Of a DNA stretch of 35,029 nucleotides, positions 23,295 through 32,844 are shown piece by piece. The DNA comes from Alphaproteobacteria bacterium (GTDB taxonomy: Bacteria > Pseudomonadota > Alphaproteobacteria > Acetobacterales > Acetobacteraceae). Every line of letters begins with the position of its first letter. Positions within the stretch are counted from its first letter, which is position 1. Location of the stretch: positions 1-35,029 of the forward strand of contig JAPLOK010000211.1 in the NCBI GenBank assembly GCA_026400775.1, read 5' to 3'. Below the pieces are notes generated by a model. That model saw only the letters and a program-made list of their open reading frames with translations. It was not told where the DNA came from and searched no databases. Both the position numbers and the translations under genes were made by a program.

Positions 23295-25145
23295 TCAGGC
23301 ACGGCGGAGATGGACGGCGAGTGCGGCAACGGCCGCTGGTGTGACGCCAGGCAGGCGAGCTGCCGCACCCAGCGTGGCGGGGCGGGCGGCGCCGAGCCGA
23401 GCCTGCATTTCCCGCGACAGGCCGGCGATAGAGGCGAAATCCACCGCGTCCGGGATGGCCAGCGATTCTTCCCGCGCCAGCAGGGCGATCTCGGCCTCCT
23501 GCCGGGCCAGATAGGGGCCATAGAGTGCCTCGGTCACCAGCGCCTCGCGCACACGGGGGGGCAGGTCCCCCAACCAGGGGAACATGGCTTCGGCCACGGT
23601 GGGCGGCATGGCGGGCAGGGCCAGCACGTCCAGCAGGGAACGCCAGCGCCCATCCTGGTTCACCGGCGCGCCCGCGGTGCGGTACTGGGCGGGGTGCGCG
23701 CCCTCGGCCCGGGCGCGGGTCAGGGCGGCGTCCACCGCCGCCGCATGAGCGCGCCAGGCGACGGCGCGTTCGGGGCCGACGCAGCCCCAGCTGATGCCCT
23801 TTTCGGTCAGCCGCGCGCCGGCATTGTCGGCGCGCAGGCGCAGCCGGTATTCGCTGCGCGCGGTCAGCATGCGGTAGGGCTCGGAGACGCCTTGCAAGGT
23901 CAGGTCATCCAGCATCACGCCGGCATAGGCTTCGTCCCGGCGCAGCACGCGGTCGGGTTCCGCACCTGTTGCGCGCAGCACGGCGTTCAGCGCGGCCATC
24001 ATCCCCTGGGCGGCGGCTTCCTCATAACCCGTGGTGCCGTTGATCTGCCCGGCCAGGAACAGGCCCGGATGGTCGCGGCATTCCAGCGTGGGGCGCAGCG
24101 CGCGCGGGTCGACATGGTCGTATTCGATCGCGTAGCCGGGCCGCAGGATCACGGCGCGTTCCAGCCCGGGCATGCTGGCCACCATCGCCGCCTGCACCGC
24201 TTCGGGCAGGCTGGTCGAGATGCCGTTGGGGTAGACGGCCGGGTCGTCCAGGCCTTCGGGCTCCAGGAAGACCTGGTGGCGTTCCTTGTCGGCGAAGCGG
24301 ACCACCTTGTCCTCGATGGAGGGGCAATAGCGTGGCCCCACCCCCTTGATGCGCCCGCCATAGACCGCGCTGCCTTCCAGGTTGGCGCGGATCAGATCGT
24401 GCATGGCGCCCGTGGTCCAGGTGATGCCGCATTGCACCTGGCGGTTGGTGATGCGCGTGGTCATCCAGGAGAGTGGTTCAGGCACCTCGTCGCCCGGCTG
24501 CATCTCCAGCGCGGCCCAGTCGATGGTGCGGCCATCCAGGCGCGGCGGGGTGCCGGTCTTCAGCCGCGCCATGGGCAGGGACAGCGCTTCCAGCGCCAGC
24601 GCCAGGCCGACCGCAGGCGCATCGCCCACCCGGCCGGCGGGGCGGCGTTCATGGCCGATATGGATCATGCCGCGCAGGAAGGTGCCGGTGGTGATGATCA
24701 CCGCACCTGCGCGGTATTCCATGCCGCTTGCACCCAGCACGCCGGTGATGCGCGCGCCTTGCCGCAGCAGCCCCTCGGCCGCATCGGCCTGCACCACCAG
24801 GCCAGGGGTTTCGGCCAGCAGGCGCTGCACGGCCTGCCGGTAAAGCCGCCGGTCGGCCTGCGCCCGAGGCCCGCGTACCGCTGGCCCCTTGCTGCGGTTC
24901 AGCAGCTTGAAATGAATGCCCGCGGCATCGGCGGCGCGGCCCATGATGCCGTCCAGCGCGTCCAGCTCGCGCACCAGGTGCCCCTTGCCGATGCCGCCGA
25001 TCGCCGGGTTGCAGGACATCTCGCCGATGGTGTCCAGCTTGTGCGTCAGCAGCAGCGTGCGCGCGCCGCAACGCGCGGCGGCCGCCGCCGCTTCACAGCC
25101 AGCATGGCCGCCGCCCAACACCACCACATCGAAAACTGTGTTCAT
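23295..25145 (-). CDS. mnmG: tRNA uridine-5-carboxymethylaminomethyl modification enzyme MnmG (GidA)
   Basis: This 616-residue FAD enzyme works with MnmE to add the carboxymethylaminomethyl group to the wobble uridine (U34) of several tRNAs. The Rossmann FAD motif [20 protein letters not shown] is N-terminal. The family block [20 protein letters not shown] follows, then FLRGMIHIG, the [20 protein letters not shown] block and the C-terminal [15 protein letters not shown]-type region. Length and start are normal. It lies one base upstream of rsmG and 98 bp downstream of mnmE, with a long hairpin in that gap. Its partner mnmE appears frameshifted here, which should matter for the pathway. Confidence 0.96.
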   Translation of the reverse strand: MNTVFDVVVLGGGHAGCEAAAAAARCGARTLLLTHKLDTIGEMSCNPAIGGIGKGHLVRELDALDGIMGRAADAAGIHFKLLNRSKGPAVRGPRAQADRRLYRQAVQRLLAETPGLVVQADAAEGLLRQGARITGVLGASGMEYRAGAVIITTGTFLRGMIHIGHERRPAGRVGDAPAVGLALALEALSLPMARLKTGTPPRLDGRTIDWAALEMQPGDEVPEPLSWMTTRITNRQVQCGITWTTGAMHDLIRANLEGSAVYGGRIKGVGPRYCPSIEDKVVRFADKERHQVFLEPEGLDDPAVYPNGISTSLPEAVQAAMVASMPGLERAVILRPGYAIEYDHVDPRALRPTLECRDHPGLFLAGQINGTTGYEEAAAQGMMAALNAVLRATGAEPDRVLRRDEAYAGVMLDDLTLQGVSEPYRMLTARSEYRLRLRADNAGARLTEKGISWGCVGPERAVAWRAHAAAVDAALTRARAEGAHPAQYRTAGAPVNQDGRWRSLLDVLALPAMPPTVAEAMFPWLGDLPPRVREALVTEALYGPYLARQEAEIALLAREESLAIPDAVDFASIAGLSREMQARLGAARPATLGAAARLPGVTPAAVAALAVHLRRA

Positions 25146-25200
25146 GGGCGGGCGTATACGCCGCGAAAGCCCGCTGCGCTAATGCTTCCGCTCATCACGG

Positions 25201-25244
25201 GCGGTTGATTCACGGCTGCGGCTTCGCCTCCGCCGATCAACCGC
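25201..25244 (-). terminator. Long stem-loop after mnmE, before mnmG
   Basis: GCGGTTGAT (25201-25209) pairs perfectly with ATCAACCGC (25236-25244). The inner CGGCTGCGGC/GCCTCCGCCG arms add about 8 more pairs. The right arm reaches the last base of the mnmE stop codon. No T run follows on the minus strand, so it could be an attenuator or RNA-stability element rather than a full terminator. It resembles the 20376-20402 hairpin. Confidence 0.45.
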
Positions 25245-26511
25245 TATTTGCCGATGCAGAACTCGGAAAACACCAGGTCCAGCACGGCCTCCACACCCAC
25301 ACGTCCGGTTAGCCGGCCAAGCGCCAGCACCGCGCCGCGCAGCGCCTCTGCGCGCAGCTCGGGCAGGGGCGCTTCAGGCAGCAGGTCGAGCGCTGCCACC
25401 GCATCGGCCAGCGCCGCGCTATGGCGTGGGCGGGTCAGGCTGGCCTGGTCCGCAAGGCCGGCACGGGCGCGGACGGCGGCTTCAAGCGTGGCGCGCAGCG
25501 CATCCAGCCCGGCGCCGGTGCGGGCCGAGACCGCCAGCCCTTCCAGCGGCGGCGGCGCCAGGTCGCATTTGTTGACGACCCGGATGGCGTCCAATGCCAT
25601 GGTCTCGGCATCCGGTGGGGCGTCGGCGGCGAAGACCGCCAGCGTGATCTCGGCCATCGCGGCCTGGGCGTGGGCGCGACGGATGCCCTCGGCCTCGATG
25701 GCATCGGCGGTGGCGCGCAGGCCGGCGGTGTCGGCCAGCACCACCGGAACCCCGGCCAGGATCATGCGGGCTTCGACCACATCACGTGTGGTGCCGGCCT
25801 GGGGCGAGACGATAGCCGCATCCCGCCCGGCCATCGCGTTCAGCAGGGATGACTTGCCCGCATTGGGAGCGCCCAAAATCGCCACGCGCACTCCTTCGCG
25901 CAGCGCCTCGGCGCGGGTGGCGCCGGCGATTTCGGCGGCGAGTTCGTCGCGCAGGACCAGCGCTTCGGCGGCCACGGCGTCATCCAGGCCGGGCGGCAAA
26001 TCCTCATCCTCGAATTCGATGAAGGCCTCCTGCCGGGCCAGAAGGCGCGTGGCACGCTCGGTCCAGGCGGCCGCGCGGGCGGCCAGCGCACCGCCAGCCT
26101 GGCGTAGGGCCTGGCGGCGCTGGGCCTCGGTTTCCGCTGCGATCAGGTCGGCAATGCCCTCGGCCGCGGTCAGGTCCAGCCTTCCGTGGGCGAAGGCGCG
26201 GCGGGTGAATTCGCCAGGCCAAGCGCCACCAGCGCATCCGCCACCACCGCCACCACCGCCGGGCCGCCATGCAAATGCAGCTCCGCGCTGTCCTCCCCGG
26301 TGTAGGAGGCCGGCCCCGGGAACCACAGCACCAGCGCTTCATCGAGCGTTTCGCCGGCATGGCGCAGGCGGCGCAGGCTGGCATGGCGCGGGGCGGGCCG
26401 GCCGCACAGCGCGACGAGCGCCGGGCCGGCCGCCGGCCCCGACAGCCGCATCAGCGCGACCGCGGCGCGCCCGGCGCCCGAGGCCAGCGCGAAGATACTG
26501 TCAGACGACAT
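25244..26511 (-). pseudogene. mnmE: tRNA modification GTPase MnmE, apparently frameshifted
   Basis: Two overlapping frames give the two halves of one MnmE. The N-terminal part runs from ATG at 26511 ([20 protein letters not shown]... [14 protein letters not shown]) to ALVALGLA near 26213. The rest continues in another frame from [21 protein letters not shown] to the stop at 25244. The second part has the G domain (GAPNAGKSSLLNAM, AGTTRDVVEA, LADTAGLR, NKCDL) and the conserved C-terminal FCIGK. The joined span is about 422 codons, close to normal. The break lies within 26207-26223. Only one frameshift is seen and everything else is conserved, so a sequencing error or recent mutation is more likely than decay. 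MnmE pairs with MnmG in tRNA wobble modification. The 5' end overlaps the ferredoxin gene by 11 bp. Confidence 0.85.
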
Positions 26512-26839
26512 CCTTCTCCGTCAGCATCAGGCGCTGCACGCGCCCGCCGCCCTGCACGTGCACCGCGAGGATTTCGTCGATATCCTCGCGCGTGATGGGC
26601 CGGTACCAGACGCCTTCGGGGTAGATCACCAGGGCAGGACCAAATTCACAACGTTCCAGGCAACCCGCTGTGTTCACACGGATATTGGGGATGCCCAGTT
26701 CCTTCGCGCGCGCCTTCATGTAGTCGCGCAGCGGCTCGCTGCCGCGCTCGGCGCAGCTGCCGCGCTTGTGGCCGTCGGGCCGGCGGTTGGTGCACATGAA
26801 GAGGTGCGCGGTGTAGAAGGGGGGCGGATCCTGGCTCAT
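26501..26839 (-). CDS. Thioredoxin-like [2Fe-2S] ferredoxin
   Basis: This 112-residue protein has the four-Cys pattern of thioredoxin-fold [2Fe-2S] ferredoxins (NuoE C-terminal/Shethna-like): [15 protein letters not shown], then [10 protein letters not shown], followed by [22 protein letters not shown], the usual family continuation. The ATG at 26839 is chosen because the protein family starts near [10 protein letters not shown]; the frame is open to 26881. It is the first gene of the minus-strand group leading into mnmE (11-bp overlap). The electron partner is unknown. Confidence 0.9.
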   Translation of the reverse strand: MSQDPPPFYTAHLFMCTNRRPDGHKRGSCAERGSEPLRDYMKARAKELGIPNIRVNTAGCLERCEFGPALVIYPEGVWYRPITREDIDEILAVHVQGGGRVQRLMLTEKDVV

Positions 26840-26889
26840 GGTTGGGATATGCGGGCCGCGCGGCGGCTTGACCACCCCCACCGGATGCC

Positions 26890-27345
26890 ATGCCCCAACT
26901 CTCCCTCCTCACCCCCCTGGGCGACCTCACCCTCTCCGAGGATGAAGGTGCCATCGTCTCCCTCGACTGGGGCCGCTCCTCTCACCAGGAATCCACGCCG
27001 CTGCTGACCGCCGCCCGCACCCAGCTGCAGGACTACTTCGACGGCACGCGCACTAGCTTCGACCTGCCGCTCGCGCCGCATGGCACCGCCTTCCAACAGC
27101 GCGTCTGGGCCGCGCTGACCACCATTCCGCATGGCCAGACCTGGTCCTATGCGCTGCTGGCCCGCGTGGTGGGGTCGGCGGCCCGCGCGGTGGGCCAGGC
27201 CAATGGCCGCAATCCCATCCCCATCATCATTCCATGCCACCGCGTGGTTGGCGCGGACGGCGCGATCGGCGGCTATTCGGGTGAGGGCGGGCCTGATACG
27301 AAGAGCTTTCTTCTCGCCCTCGAGAGCCGGAACCCCTTCACATGA
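26890..27345 (+). CDS. ogt: Methylated-DNA-protein-cysteine S-methyltransferase
   Basis: This 151-residue suicide protein removes alkyl groups from O6-alkylguanine. The active-site Cys116 lies in IPIIIPCHRVVGADG. The helix-turn-helix region TAFQQRVWAALTTIPHGQTW and the Asn/Arg finger region SAARAVGQANGRNP are intact, and the Ogt-type short N-terminal domain is present. There is no AraC-type Ada domain, so Ogt is the best name. It diverges from the ferredoxin gene across a 50-bp gap and overlaps the next gene by 4 bp (ATGA), which suggests co-transcription with the oxidoreductase. Confidence 0.94.
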   Translation: MPQLSLLTPLGDLTLSEDEGAIVSLDWGRSSHQESTPLLTAARTQLQDYFDGTRTSFDLPLAPHGTAFQQRVWAALTTIPHGQTWSYALLARVVGSAARAVGQANGRNPIPIIIPCHRVVGADGAIGGYSGEGGPDTKSFLLALESRNPFT

Positions 27346-28316
27346 CCCATGCCATTCGCGTCCATGAACATGGCGGCCCGGAGAAGCTGCTCTGGGAGGA
27401 AGTGCCCCGCCCTGAGCCCAAGGCCGGAGAGGTGCGCATCCGCCAGGAAGCGGTGGGCCTGAACTACATCGACGTCTATTTCCGCACCGGCCTCTACAAG
27501 GCGCCGACCATGCCCTTCACCATTGGCATGGAGGGTGCGGGCGTGGTCGATGCGGTGGGCGAAGGTGTCACCGACATCAAGCTGGGCGATCGTGTCGCCT
27601 ATGCCTCCGGCCCGATGGGTGCCTATGCGCAGACCCGCGTCAACAAGGCCGACCGCGTGGTGGTGGTGCCCAATGGCATCTCCAGCGAGACCGCGGCCGC
27701 CATGATGCTCCAGGGCATGACGGCGCAGTACCTGCTGCATTCCACCTTTCCGGTGAAGGCCGGCCAGACCATCGTGGTGCATGCGGCCGCCGGCGGCGTG
27801 GGGCTGATCCTGGTGCAATGGGCCAAGGCGCTGGGCTGCACGGTCATCGGCACCGTCTCCACGCCGGAAAAGGCCGCGCTGGCCAAGACCTATGGCGCCG
27901 ACCATGTGGTGCTGACCTCCGAGGACCTGCCTGCCGCGGTCAAGCGCATCACCGGCGGTGCCGGCGTACCGGTGGTCTATGACAGCGTGGGCAAGGATAC
28001 CTTCATGGCCAGCCTGGATTGCCTGGCGCCGCGCGGCTTCATGATCAGCTATGGCAATGCCTCGGGGCCGGTCACCGGCTTCGATCTGGGCATCCTGGCG
28101 GCCAAGGGCAGCCTGTATGTCTGCCGGCCCACGCTTGGCACCTATACCACCGCGCGCGAAGACCTGGTCGCCTGCGCCAATTCGCTGTTCGAGGTGGTGA
28201 AGTCCGGCAAGGTGAAGATCAACGTGAACCAGCGCTATGCGTTGAAGGATGCGGCGGCCGCGCATATCGCGCTGGAAGCGCGGCAGACCACGGGCAGCAC
28301 GGTTCTCATTCCCTAA
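27342..28316 (+). CDS. qor: Quinone oxidoreductase (zeta-crystallin type, NADPH-dependent)
   Basis: This 324-residue MDR-superfamily enzyme lacks the zinc ligands of alcohol dehydrogenases. Family features are MTHAIRVHEHGGPEKLLWEEV, the VGLNYIDVYFRTGLYKAP block, and the Rossmann VHAAAGGVGLILVQWAKALG with YDSVGKDTFMASLDCL. It is close in length and motifs to E. coli QorA, which reduces quinones by one electron with NADPH. It is translationally coupled to ogt. Its stop codon (TAA at 28314-28316) overlaps the TAG stop of the convergent Bug receptor gene, leaving no terminator space. Confidence 0.92.
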   Translation: MTHAIRVHEHGGPEKLLWEEVPRPEPKAGEVRIRQEAVGLNYIDVYFRTGLYKAPTMPFTIGMEGAGVVDAVGEGVTDIKLGDRVAYASGPMGAYAQTRVNKADRVVVVPNGISSETAAAMMLQGMTAQYLLHSTFPVKAGQTIVVHAAAGGVGLILVQWAKALGCTVIGTVSTPEKAALAKTYGADHVVLTSEDLPAAVKRITGGAGVPVVYDSVGKDTFMASLDCLAPRGFMISYGNASGPVTGFDLGILAAKGSLYVCRPTLGTYTTAREDLVACANSLFEVVKSGKVKINVNQRYALKDAAAAHIALEARQTTGSTVLIP

Positions 28317-29278
28317 CGCGCGCCGAGACCTAGCGCCGCAATCAAGGGCTCCATCCGCAGCAGCTCCTCCTCCAGCATGCTGGCCAGGGCGGGGCCGTCG
28401 ATCGCGTCCAACAGGATGGTGCCGGTGCTGTCGAACAGCCGGATCACATCGGGGTCCCGCAGCGCCGCGCGCGTCACCTCCGCCAGGCGCGCCACGGCGG
28501 GCGCGGGCGTGCCCGTCGGCACATACAGCCCGGACCAGCCCAGCAGGTTGGCGCCTTGCACGCCTTCATCCTGCAGCGTCGGCAGGTCGCGCGCGACTGC
28601 GACGCGCTGCGGTGCGTTGAAGCCCAGGCCCCGCAGCCGCCCATCGCGCACGAAGGGCAGGGCCGACAGCGCATAGTCGAACATGATGTCCACGCGCCCG
28701 CCGGCGATGTCGGTCAGCGCCTGTACCGTGTTCTGATAGGGCACATGCGTCATCTCCACCCCGGTCGCGCGCATGAACAGCCCGGCCGCCAGATGCTGCG
28801 CGCCGCCCGCGGTCGCTGCGAAGGTGACGCGCCCCGGGTTGGCGCGCGCATAGGGCACCAATTCGCGAATGCGCGTCCAGGGCGTGTGCAGCCCGCCCAC
28901 GATCAGGTTGGGTGCGGCGCCCACGCCATGCACCGCCAGGAAATCGCGCCTGGCATCCCAGCGATTATGCCGCAGGATGAAGGGCGCGATGGCGAAGGTC
29001 GCGATATTGCCGTTGTAGAAGGTGTGGCCATCGACGCCGGCGCGCAGCGTGGCCTCTCCGCCCACGATGCCGCCGGCGCCGGGGCGGTTGTCCACCACCA
29101 CATTCTGCCCGAGCATCACGCCCATCTTCTGCGCCATCAGGCGCGCCGCGACATCCAGCACGCTGCCGGCGGCACCGGGGATGATGTAGGTCAGCGGCTT
29201 GCTGGGCTGCCATGTCTGCGCGATGGCGGCGGGGGCGGCCAAGCCACCCACCAGCAGCGTGCGGCGTGCGACGCGCAT
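28313..29278 (-). CDS. Bug-type tripartite tricarboxylate transporter substrate-binding protein
   Basis: This 321-residue receptor starts at the ATG at 29278, with an AAGGGAG ribosome-binding site and a twin-arginine-like signal (MRVARRTLLVGGLAAPAAIA). The mature protein has the Bug blocks KPLTYIIPGAAGSVLDVAARL, VVVDNRPGAGGIVGGEATLR and VTFAATAGGAQHLAAGLFM. It probably binds a carboxylate in the periplasm. It follows the acyl-CoA ligase/enoyl-CoA hydratase/CoA-transferase genes on the same strand (52 bp after the ligase stop, measured to its ATG), so its ligand may be the acid these genes process. No TctA/TctB membrane partners are adjacent. Confidence 0.92.
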   Translation of the reverse strand: MRVARRTLLVGGLAAPAAIAQTWQPSKPLTYIIPGAAGSVLDVAARLMAQKMGVMLGQNVVVDNRPGAGGIVGGEATLRAGVDGHTFYNGNIATFAIAPFILRHNRWDARRDFLAVHGVGAAPNLIVGGLHTPWTRIRELVPYARANPGRVTFAATAGGAQHLAAGLFMRATGVEMTHVPYQNTVQALTDIAGGRVDIMFDYALSALPFVRDGRLRGLGFNAPQRVAVARDLPTLQDEGVQGANLLGWSGLYVPTGTPAPAVARLAEVTRAALRDPDVIRLFDSTGTILLDAIDGPALASMLEEELLRMEPLIAALGLGAR

Positions 29279-29330
29279 CGGTGTCTCTCCCTTCTGCCGG
29301 CCCATCTGGCGGGGCCGTCCGATTAGGGTT

Positions 29331-30833
29331 TCACGCGGGCTGCGCGGGCGTCAATCGTTTCTGCGCTTCGTCGCGCAGCTTCGTCTTCTGCACCTTGCCG
29401 CTGGCGGTCATGCCGATCGCCTCGAAGTCATCCACCAGCCACAGGTATCGCGGCAGACGGAAACCGGCGATGCGCGGTCGCAGCCAGGCGAGCAATTCCT
29501 CGGGCGTGATGGTCGCACCCGCGGCCAGGCGCACGAAGGCCGCGGGCACCTCGCCCAGCCGCGCATCGGGCACGCCCACCACCTGCGCCACCGCGACATC
29601 GGGGTGCGCCTGCAGCGCTTCTTCCACCTCCGCTGGGGCAACATTCTCGCCGCCCACGCGGAACACATCCTTCAAGCGGCCGACCATGCGGAAGCGGTCG
29701 CGCGCATCCATCACGCCGAGGTCGCCGGTGCGCAGCCAGCCATCGGGCGTGATGGTCCTGGCGGTGTTCTCGGGGTCCTTCAGATAGCCCTGCATCAGCG
29801 ACCAGCCGCGCACGCGGATCTCGCCCTGCGTGCCGGCGGGTGCGCGCGCATCATCGTGGAAGATGGCCACTTCCAGCCCATCATGCGTGGGCAGCCAGCC
29901 ATCGGCGCGGTCATCCAGGCTGTCATCGGGGAAGGAGAAGCCGACATTGGGTGCTGCTTCCGACAGGCCATAAGCGTTGCACACCCCATGCGCGCCAAGC
30001 TCGGCCGCGATGCGCCGCATGGTGACGGGACCGGCCGCCGCCCAGCCGCCGCGCAGCTTCAGCCGCGCACGATCCAGGCTGGGTTCATCCATGATCATCT
30101 GGAAGATGGTGTCATTGCCGCTGCACAGCGTGCAGGCTTCCTCCGCCAGCAATCGCGCGGCTTCGGGTGCTGTGAAATGCGTGGGTGTCACCAGCGTGGC
30201 ACCGCTGCACAAACACACCAGCAGCGTCAGCGTGGTGCCGGCCACATGAAAGAAGGGGCGGTTGTTCAAATAGCGATCGGCCGGTGACGCGCGCAGCCTT
30301 TCAGCCACGGAGGCTGCGTTGCGCAGCATGGCATGCTGCGTCAGCACCACGCCCTTGGGCCGACTGGTGGTGCCGGAGGTGAACTGGATCAGCAGCGGGT
30401 CATGTTCATCGGGCAGCGGCGGCAAGCGCCCTGTTCGCCAGTGTTGATCCTCCACGATGATGTGCGGCGCATCGCTCAGCATGGCCGGGAAATCCAGCCC
30501 CAGGAAATGTCGCGTGGTGAAGGTGATGCGCGTGTCGGTGCGCGTCAGCACATCCTCGATTTCGGCGGGTTTGAAGCGCGTATTCACCGGCACCGTCACG
30601 CAGCCCAGCCGCGCGGCCGCCAGGAACAGCGCCATCCATTCCGCGCCATTGGGCAGCAGGATGGCGATGAAGTCGCCGCGCTTCAGGCCCATGGCGTGCA
30701 TGGTGGCGGCGCGGGCATCGACCTGCGCGGCCAGCTCGCGCCACGTCCAGCGCGCATCGGGCGCGACCACCGCTTCCGCATCCGGCTGCGCCGCGACGCG
30801 CGCGGCCAGCATATCGGCGACGCGCCAGCTCAT
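29331..30833 (-). CDS. Acyl-CoA synthetase / AMP-dependent ligase
   Basis: This 500-residue ANL-superfamily enzyme activates a carboxylic acid to its CoA thioester through an acyl-adenylate. The adenylation P-loop is LLIQFTSGTTSRPKGVVLT, followed by NAYGLSEAAPNVG, the hinge-adjacent GWLRTGDLGVMDARDRFRMVGR, and the C-terminal catalytic Lys in GKVQKTKLRDEA. Subfamily looks like fatty or aryl acyl-CoA ligases (short- to medium-chain); the substrate is unknown. Its ATG overlaps the enoyl-CoA hydratase stop (30830-30833), the last step of a coupled three-gene operon. Confidence 0.94.
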   Translation of the reverse strand: MSWRVADMLAARVAAQPDAEAVVAPDARWTWRELAAQVDARAATMHAMGLKRGDFIAILLPNGAEWMALFLAAARLGCVTVPVNTRFKPAEIEDVLTRTDTRITFTTRHFLGLDFPAMLSDAPHIIVEDQHWRTGRLPPLPDEHDPLLIQFTSGTTSRPKGVVLTQHAMLRNAASVAERLRASPADRYLNNRPFFHVAGTTLTLLVCLCSGATLVTPTHFTAPEAARLLAEEACTLCSGNDTIFQMIMDEPSLDRARLKLRGGWAAAGPVTMRRIAAELGAHGVCNAYGLSEAAPNVGFSFPDDSLDDRADGWLPTHDGLEVAIFHDDARAPAGTQGEIRVRGWSLMQGYLKDPENTARTITPDGWLRTGDLGVMDARDRFRMVGRLKDVFRVGGENVAPAEVEEALQAHPDVAVAQVVGVPDARLGEVPAAFVRLAAGATITPEELLAWLRPRIAGFRLPRYLWLVDDFEAIGMTASGKVQKTKLRDEAQKRLTPAQPA

Positions 30834-31552
30834 CGCATGCCTGCCTTCCAGTCGCCGCTGAACAGGTTCTCCTCGATGGCGAGAATCTCGGTGGCGAGTG
30901 CGCCGCGCGGGTGCATTTCCACACCCTCATCCACGCAGCGCTTCGCCAGGCGCAATGTGGCGGGCGGCGCGGCGGTGATGGTCTTGGCGATGGCGGCGAG
31001 TTCGTCTTCCAGCGCCTCGGGCGCGACCAGCCGCGTGACGAAGCCGATGCTGCGCGCTTCCTCCGCGCTCATCGCGCGGCCGGTGAACATCAGGTCCTTG
31101 GCCAGCTGTTTGCCGATCGCGCGCGGCAGCCGCTGCGTGGCGCCCACCGTGCCGCGCACCGCTTCCGGCGTACGGAATTGCGCGGCGGGCGTGGCCACCA
31201 CGAAGTCGCAACACGCCGCAATTTCCGCGCCCGAGCCGATCGCCGGCCCATGCACCACCGCGACCGTGGGCATCGGCAGATGCTCCAGCGCGTCATAGGC
31301 CGCGAAGGCGCGGATGCGCCGCGCGCGGATCGCATCCTCCTCCATGCCTGCGCGCTCCTTCACATCGGCGCCGGCGCAGAAGACCGGACCGATGGCGCGC
31401 ACCAGCACCAGCCGCGCATCCTCGGCCACGGCGCGCCGGCACGCGGCATGCAGTGCTGCGGCCAGCGCGTTGTTCAGCGCGTTGCGGGCCTCCGGCCGGT
31501 TCAGGGTGAAGGTCGCGACATGGTCGCGCAGTTCGTACAGCAGCTCGGTCAA
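30830..31552 (-). CDS. Enoyl-CoA hydratase/isomerase family protein
   Basis: This 240-residue crotonase-fold protein carries the oxyanion-hole stretches PVFCAGADVKERAG and VHGPAIGSGAEIAACCDFVVATP. Two acidic residues at the hydratase positions are kept, Glu in GAEI and Glu in TPEAVRGTVGATQRLPRAIG. It is a plausible active hydratase or isomerase. It is somewhat shorter than the typical 255-260 residues. Both ends overlap neighbours by 4 bp (CoA-transferase before, ligase after), so the three are one operon. The acyl-CoA substrate is not known. Confidence 0.92.
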   Translation of the reverse strand: MTELLYELRDHVATFTLNRPEARNALNNALAAALHAACRRAVAEDARLVLVRAIGPVFCAGADVKERAGMEEDAIRARRIRAFAAYDALEHLPMPTVAVVHGPAIGSGAEIAACCDFVVATPAAQFRTPEAVRGTVGATQRLPRAIGKQLAKDLMFTGRAMSAEEARSIGFVTRLVAPEALEDELAAIAKTITAAPPATLRLAKRCVDEGVEMHPRGALATEILAIEENLFSGDWKAGMR

Positions 31553-32727
31553 ATCACGCCCTCCTCGCGCAGCGCGGTGATGCGCGCGGCGTCGTATCCC
31601 AACATGTCGCGCAGCAGCGCGTCAGTATCCGCGCCCAGCAGCGGCGGCGTGCCCAACGCCGGGTCTTCCCAGCCATCGAAGCGCAGCGGGTTGCGCAGCG
31701 CGGGGAAGGTGCCGAGCAACGGATGCGCGAATTCCGCCACGCTGCCACGCGCCGCGACATGCGGGTCGGCCAGCACCTCATCCAGCGCCAGCACCGGACC
31801 ATTGGGCACATCGGCGGCGTCGAGTGCGGTGACGGCCTCGGCGCGCGTCAGGCCATCCAACGCGCCCTGGATCATCGCCATCACCCGTTCGCGCCCCGTG
31901 ACGCGCGCGGCGTTCTCCGCCAGTTCGGGCGTGGGCGGCAGGCCCAGCGCGGAGCACAGCGGCGCCCAATGCTGGTCGCTCGCGGTGATGTGCAGGTAGC
32001 GCCCGTCGCGGCAGCGGAAGGACGCGCTGGGCACGCGGCCCGGATGCTCCGTGCCCAGGCGCGGCGGCACCTCGCCCAATGCGAAGTAGCGCGCCGCCGC
32101 GATGGTCAGCAGCGCCACCTGCGCATCGAACATTGACAGGTCGATATGCGCGCCGCCGCCCCCACGCTCGCGCCCCAGCAGCGCCGAGAGCAGCGCGATC
32201 GCGGCCCACAACCCGCTGGTCAAATCCGCCACTGGCAGCCCCGGCTTCACCGGCCCGCCGCCACGCTCCCCGGTCAATGACAACCAGCCTGCCATGGCCT
32301 GGAACACCGTGTCGTAGCCCTTGCTCCGCGCGTAGGGGCCGGTCTGCCCGAAGCCGGTGCAGGACAGCACGACAAGGCGCGGATTCAGCGCGCGCAGATC
32401 CGCCGCACCCAGGCCGCGCCGCGCCAATTGGCCGGTCGGGAAATTCTCCACCACGGCATCGCATTGCGCGGCCAGGCCGCGGATCACTTCCACGCCAGCC
32501 TTGCTGCGCAGGTTCACCGTGATGCTGCGCTTGGCGCGGTTGCACGCCATGAAATAGGCCGAGACACCATGCCCCGCGAAAGGCTCGAAGCCGCGGGTTT
32601 CATCGCCGCTGCCGGGCTGTTCCACCTTGATCACCTCGGCACCCAGTTCGGCCAGGATCATGGTCGCGAAGGGACAGGCCAGCACGCGCGACAGGTCCAG
32701 GATTCGAATGCCGTCCAGTGGTCGCAT
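31549..32727 (-). CDS. CaiB/BaiF (type III) CoA-transferase
   Basis: This 392-residue family III CoA-transferase transfers CoA between acids, as formyl-CoA:oxalate or carnitine CoA-transferases do. Family blocks are RPLDGIRILDLSRVLACPFATM, GAEVIKVEQPGSGDETR, CNRAKRSITVNL and the catalytic Asp168 (VADLTSG), matching Asp169 of formyl-CoA transferase. The ATG at 32727 is preferred over an in-frame TTG at 32745. It heads the operon with hydratase and ligase, and is divergent from the ThDP enzyme with 117 bp between, which must hold both promoters. Confidence 0.93.
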   Translation of the reverse strand: MRPLDGIRILDLSRVLACPFATMILAELGAEVIKVEQPGSGDETRGFEPFAGHGVSAYFMACNRAKRSITVNLRSKAGVEVIRGLAAQCDAVVENFPTGQLARRGLGAADLRALNPRLVVLSCTGFGQTGPYARSKGYDTVFQAMAGWLSLTGERGGGPVKPGLPVADLTSGLWAAIALLSALLGRERGGGGAHIDLSMFDAQVALLTIAAARYFALGEVPPRLGTEHPGRVPSASFRCRDGRYLHITASDQHWAPLCSALGLPPTPELAENAARVTGRERVMAMIQGALDGLTRAEAVTALDAADVPNGPVLALDEVLADPHVAARGSVAEFAHPLLGTFPALRNPLRFDGWEDPALGTPPLLGADTDALLRDMLGYDAARITALREEGVI

Positions 32728-32844
32728 GCGCGCAGCTTCGGCCAATGGTTGACCGTGTCAACGATGCCCGCGACCATGCCGGCCACCGCGTCCTGGCCGC
32801 GACGACAGTCGCGGATCACCAGGCCGCCATAGGGAGGAATCAAC

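Noticed and set aside
23277-25208. 643-codon open frame opposite mnmG
   Set aside because: Antisense frames stay open in very GC-rich coding DNA; the translation is His/Gln/Gly-rich without any family motif, while mnmG is fully conserved.
25244-26511. Programmed ribosomal frameshifting in mnmE
   Set aside because: No slippery heptamer or downstream pseudoknot is evident at 26207-26223 and MnmE is not known to use frameshifting; deletion or sequence error is simpler.
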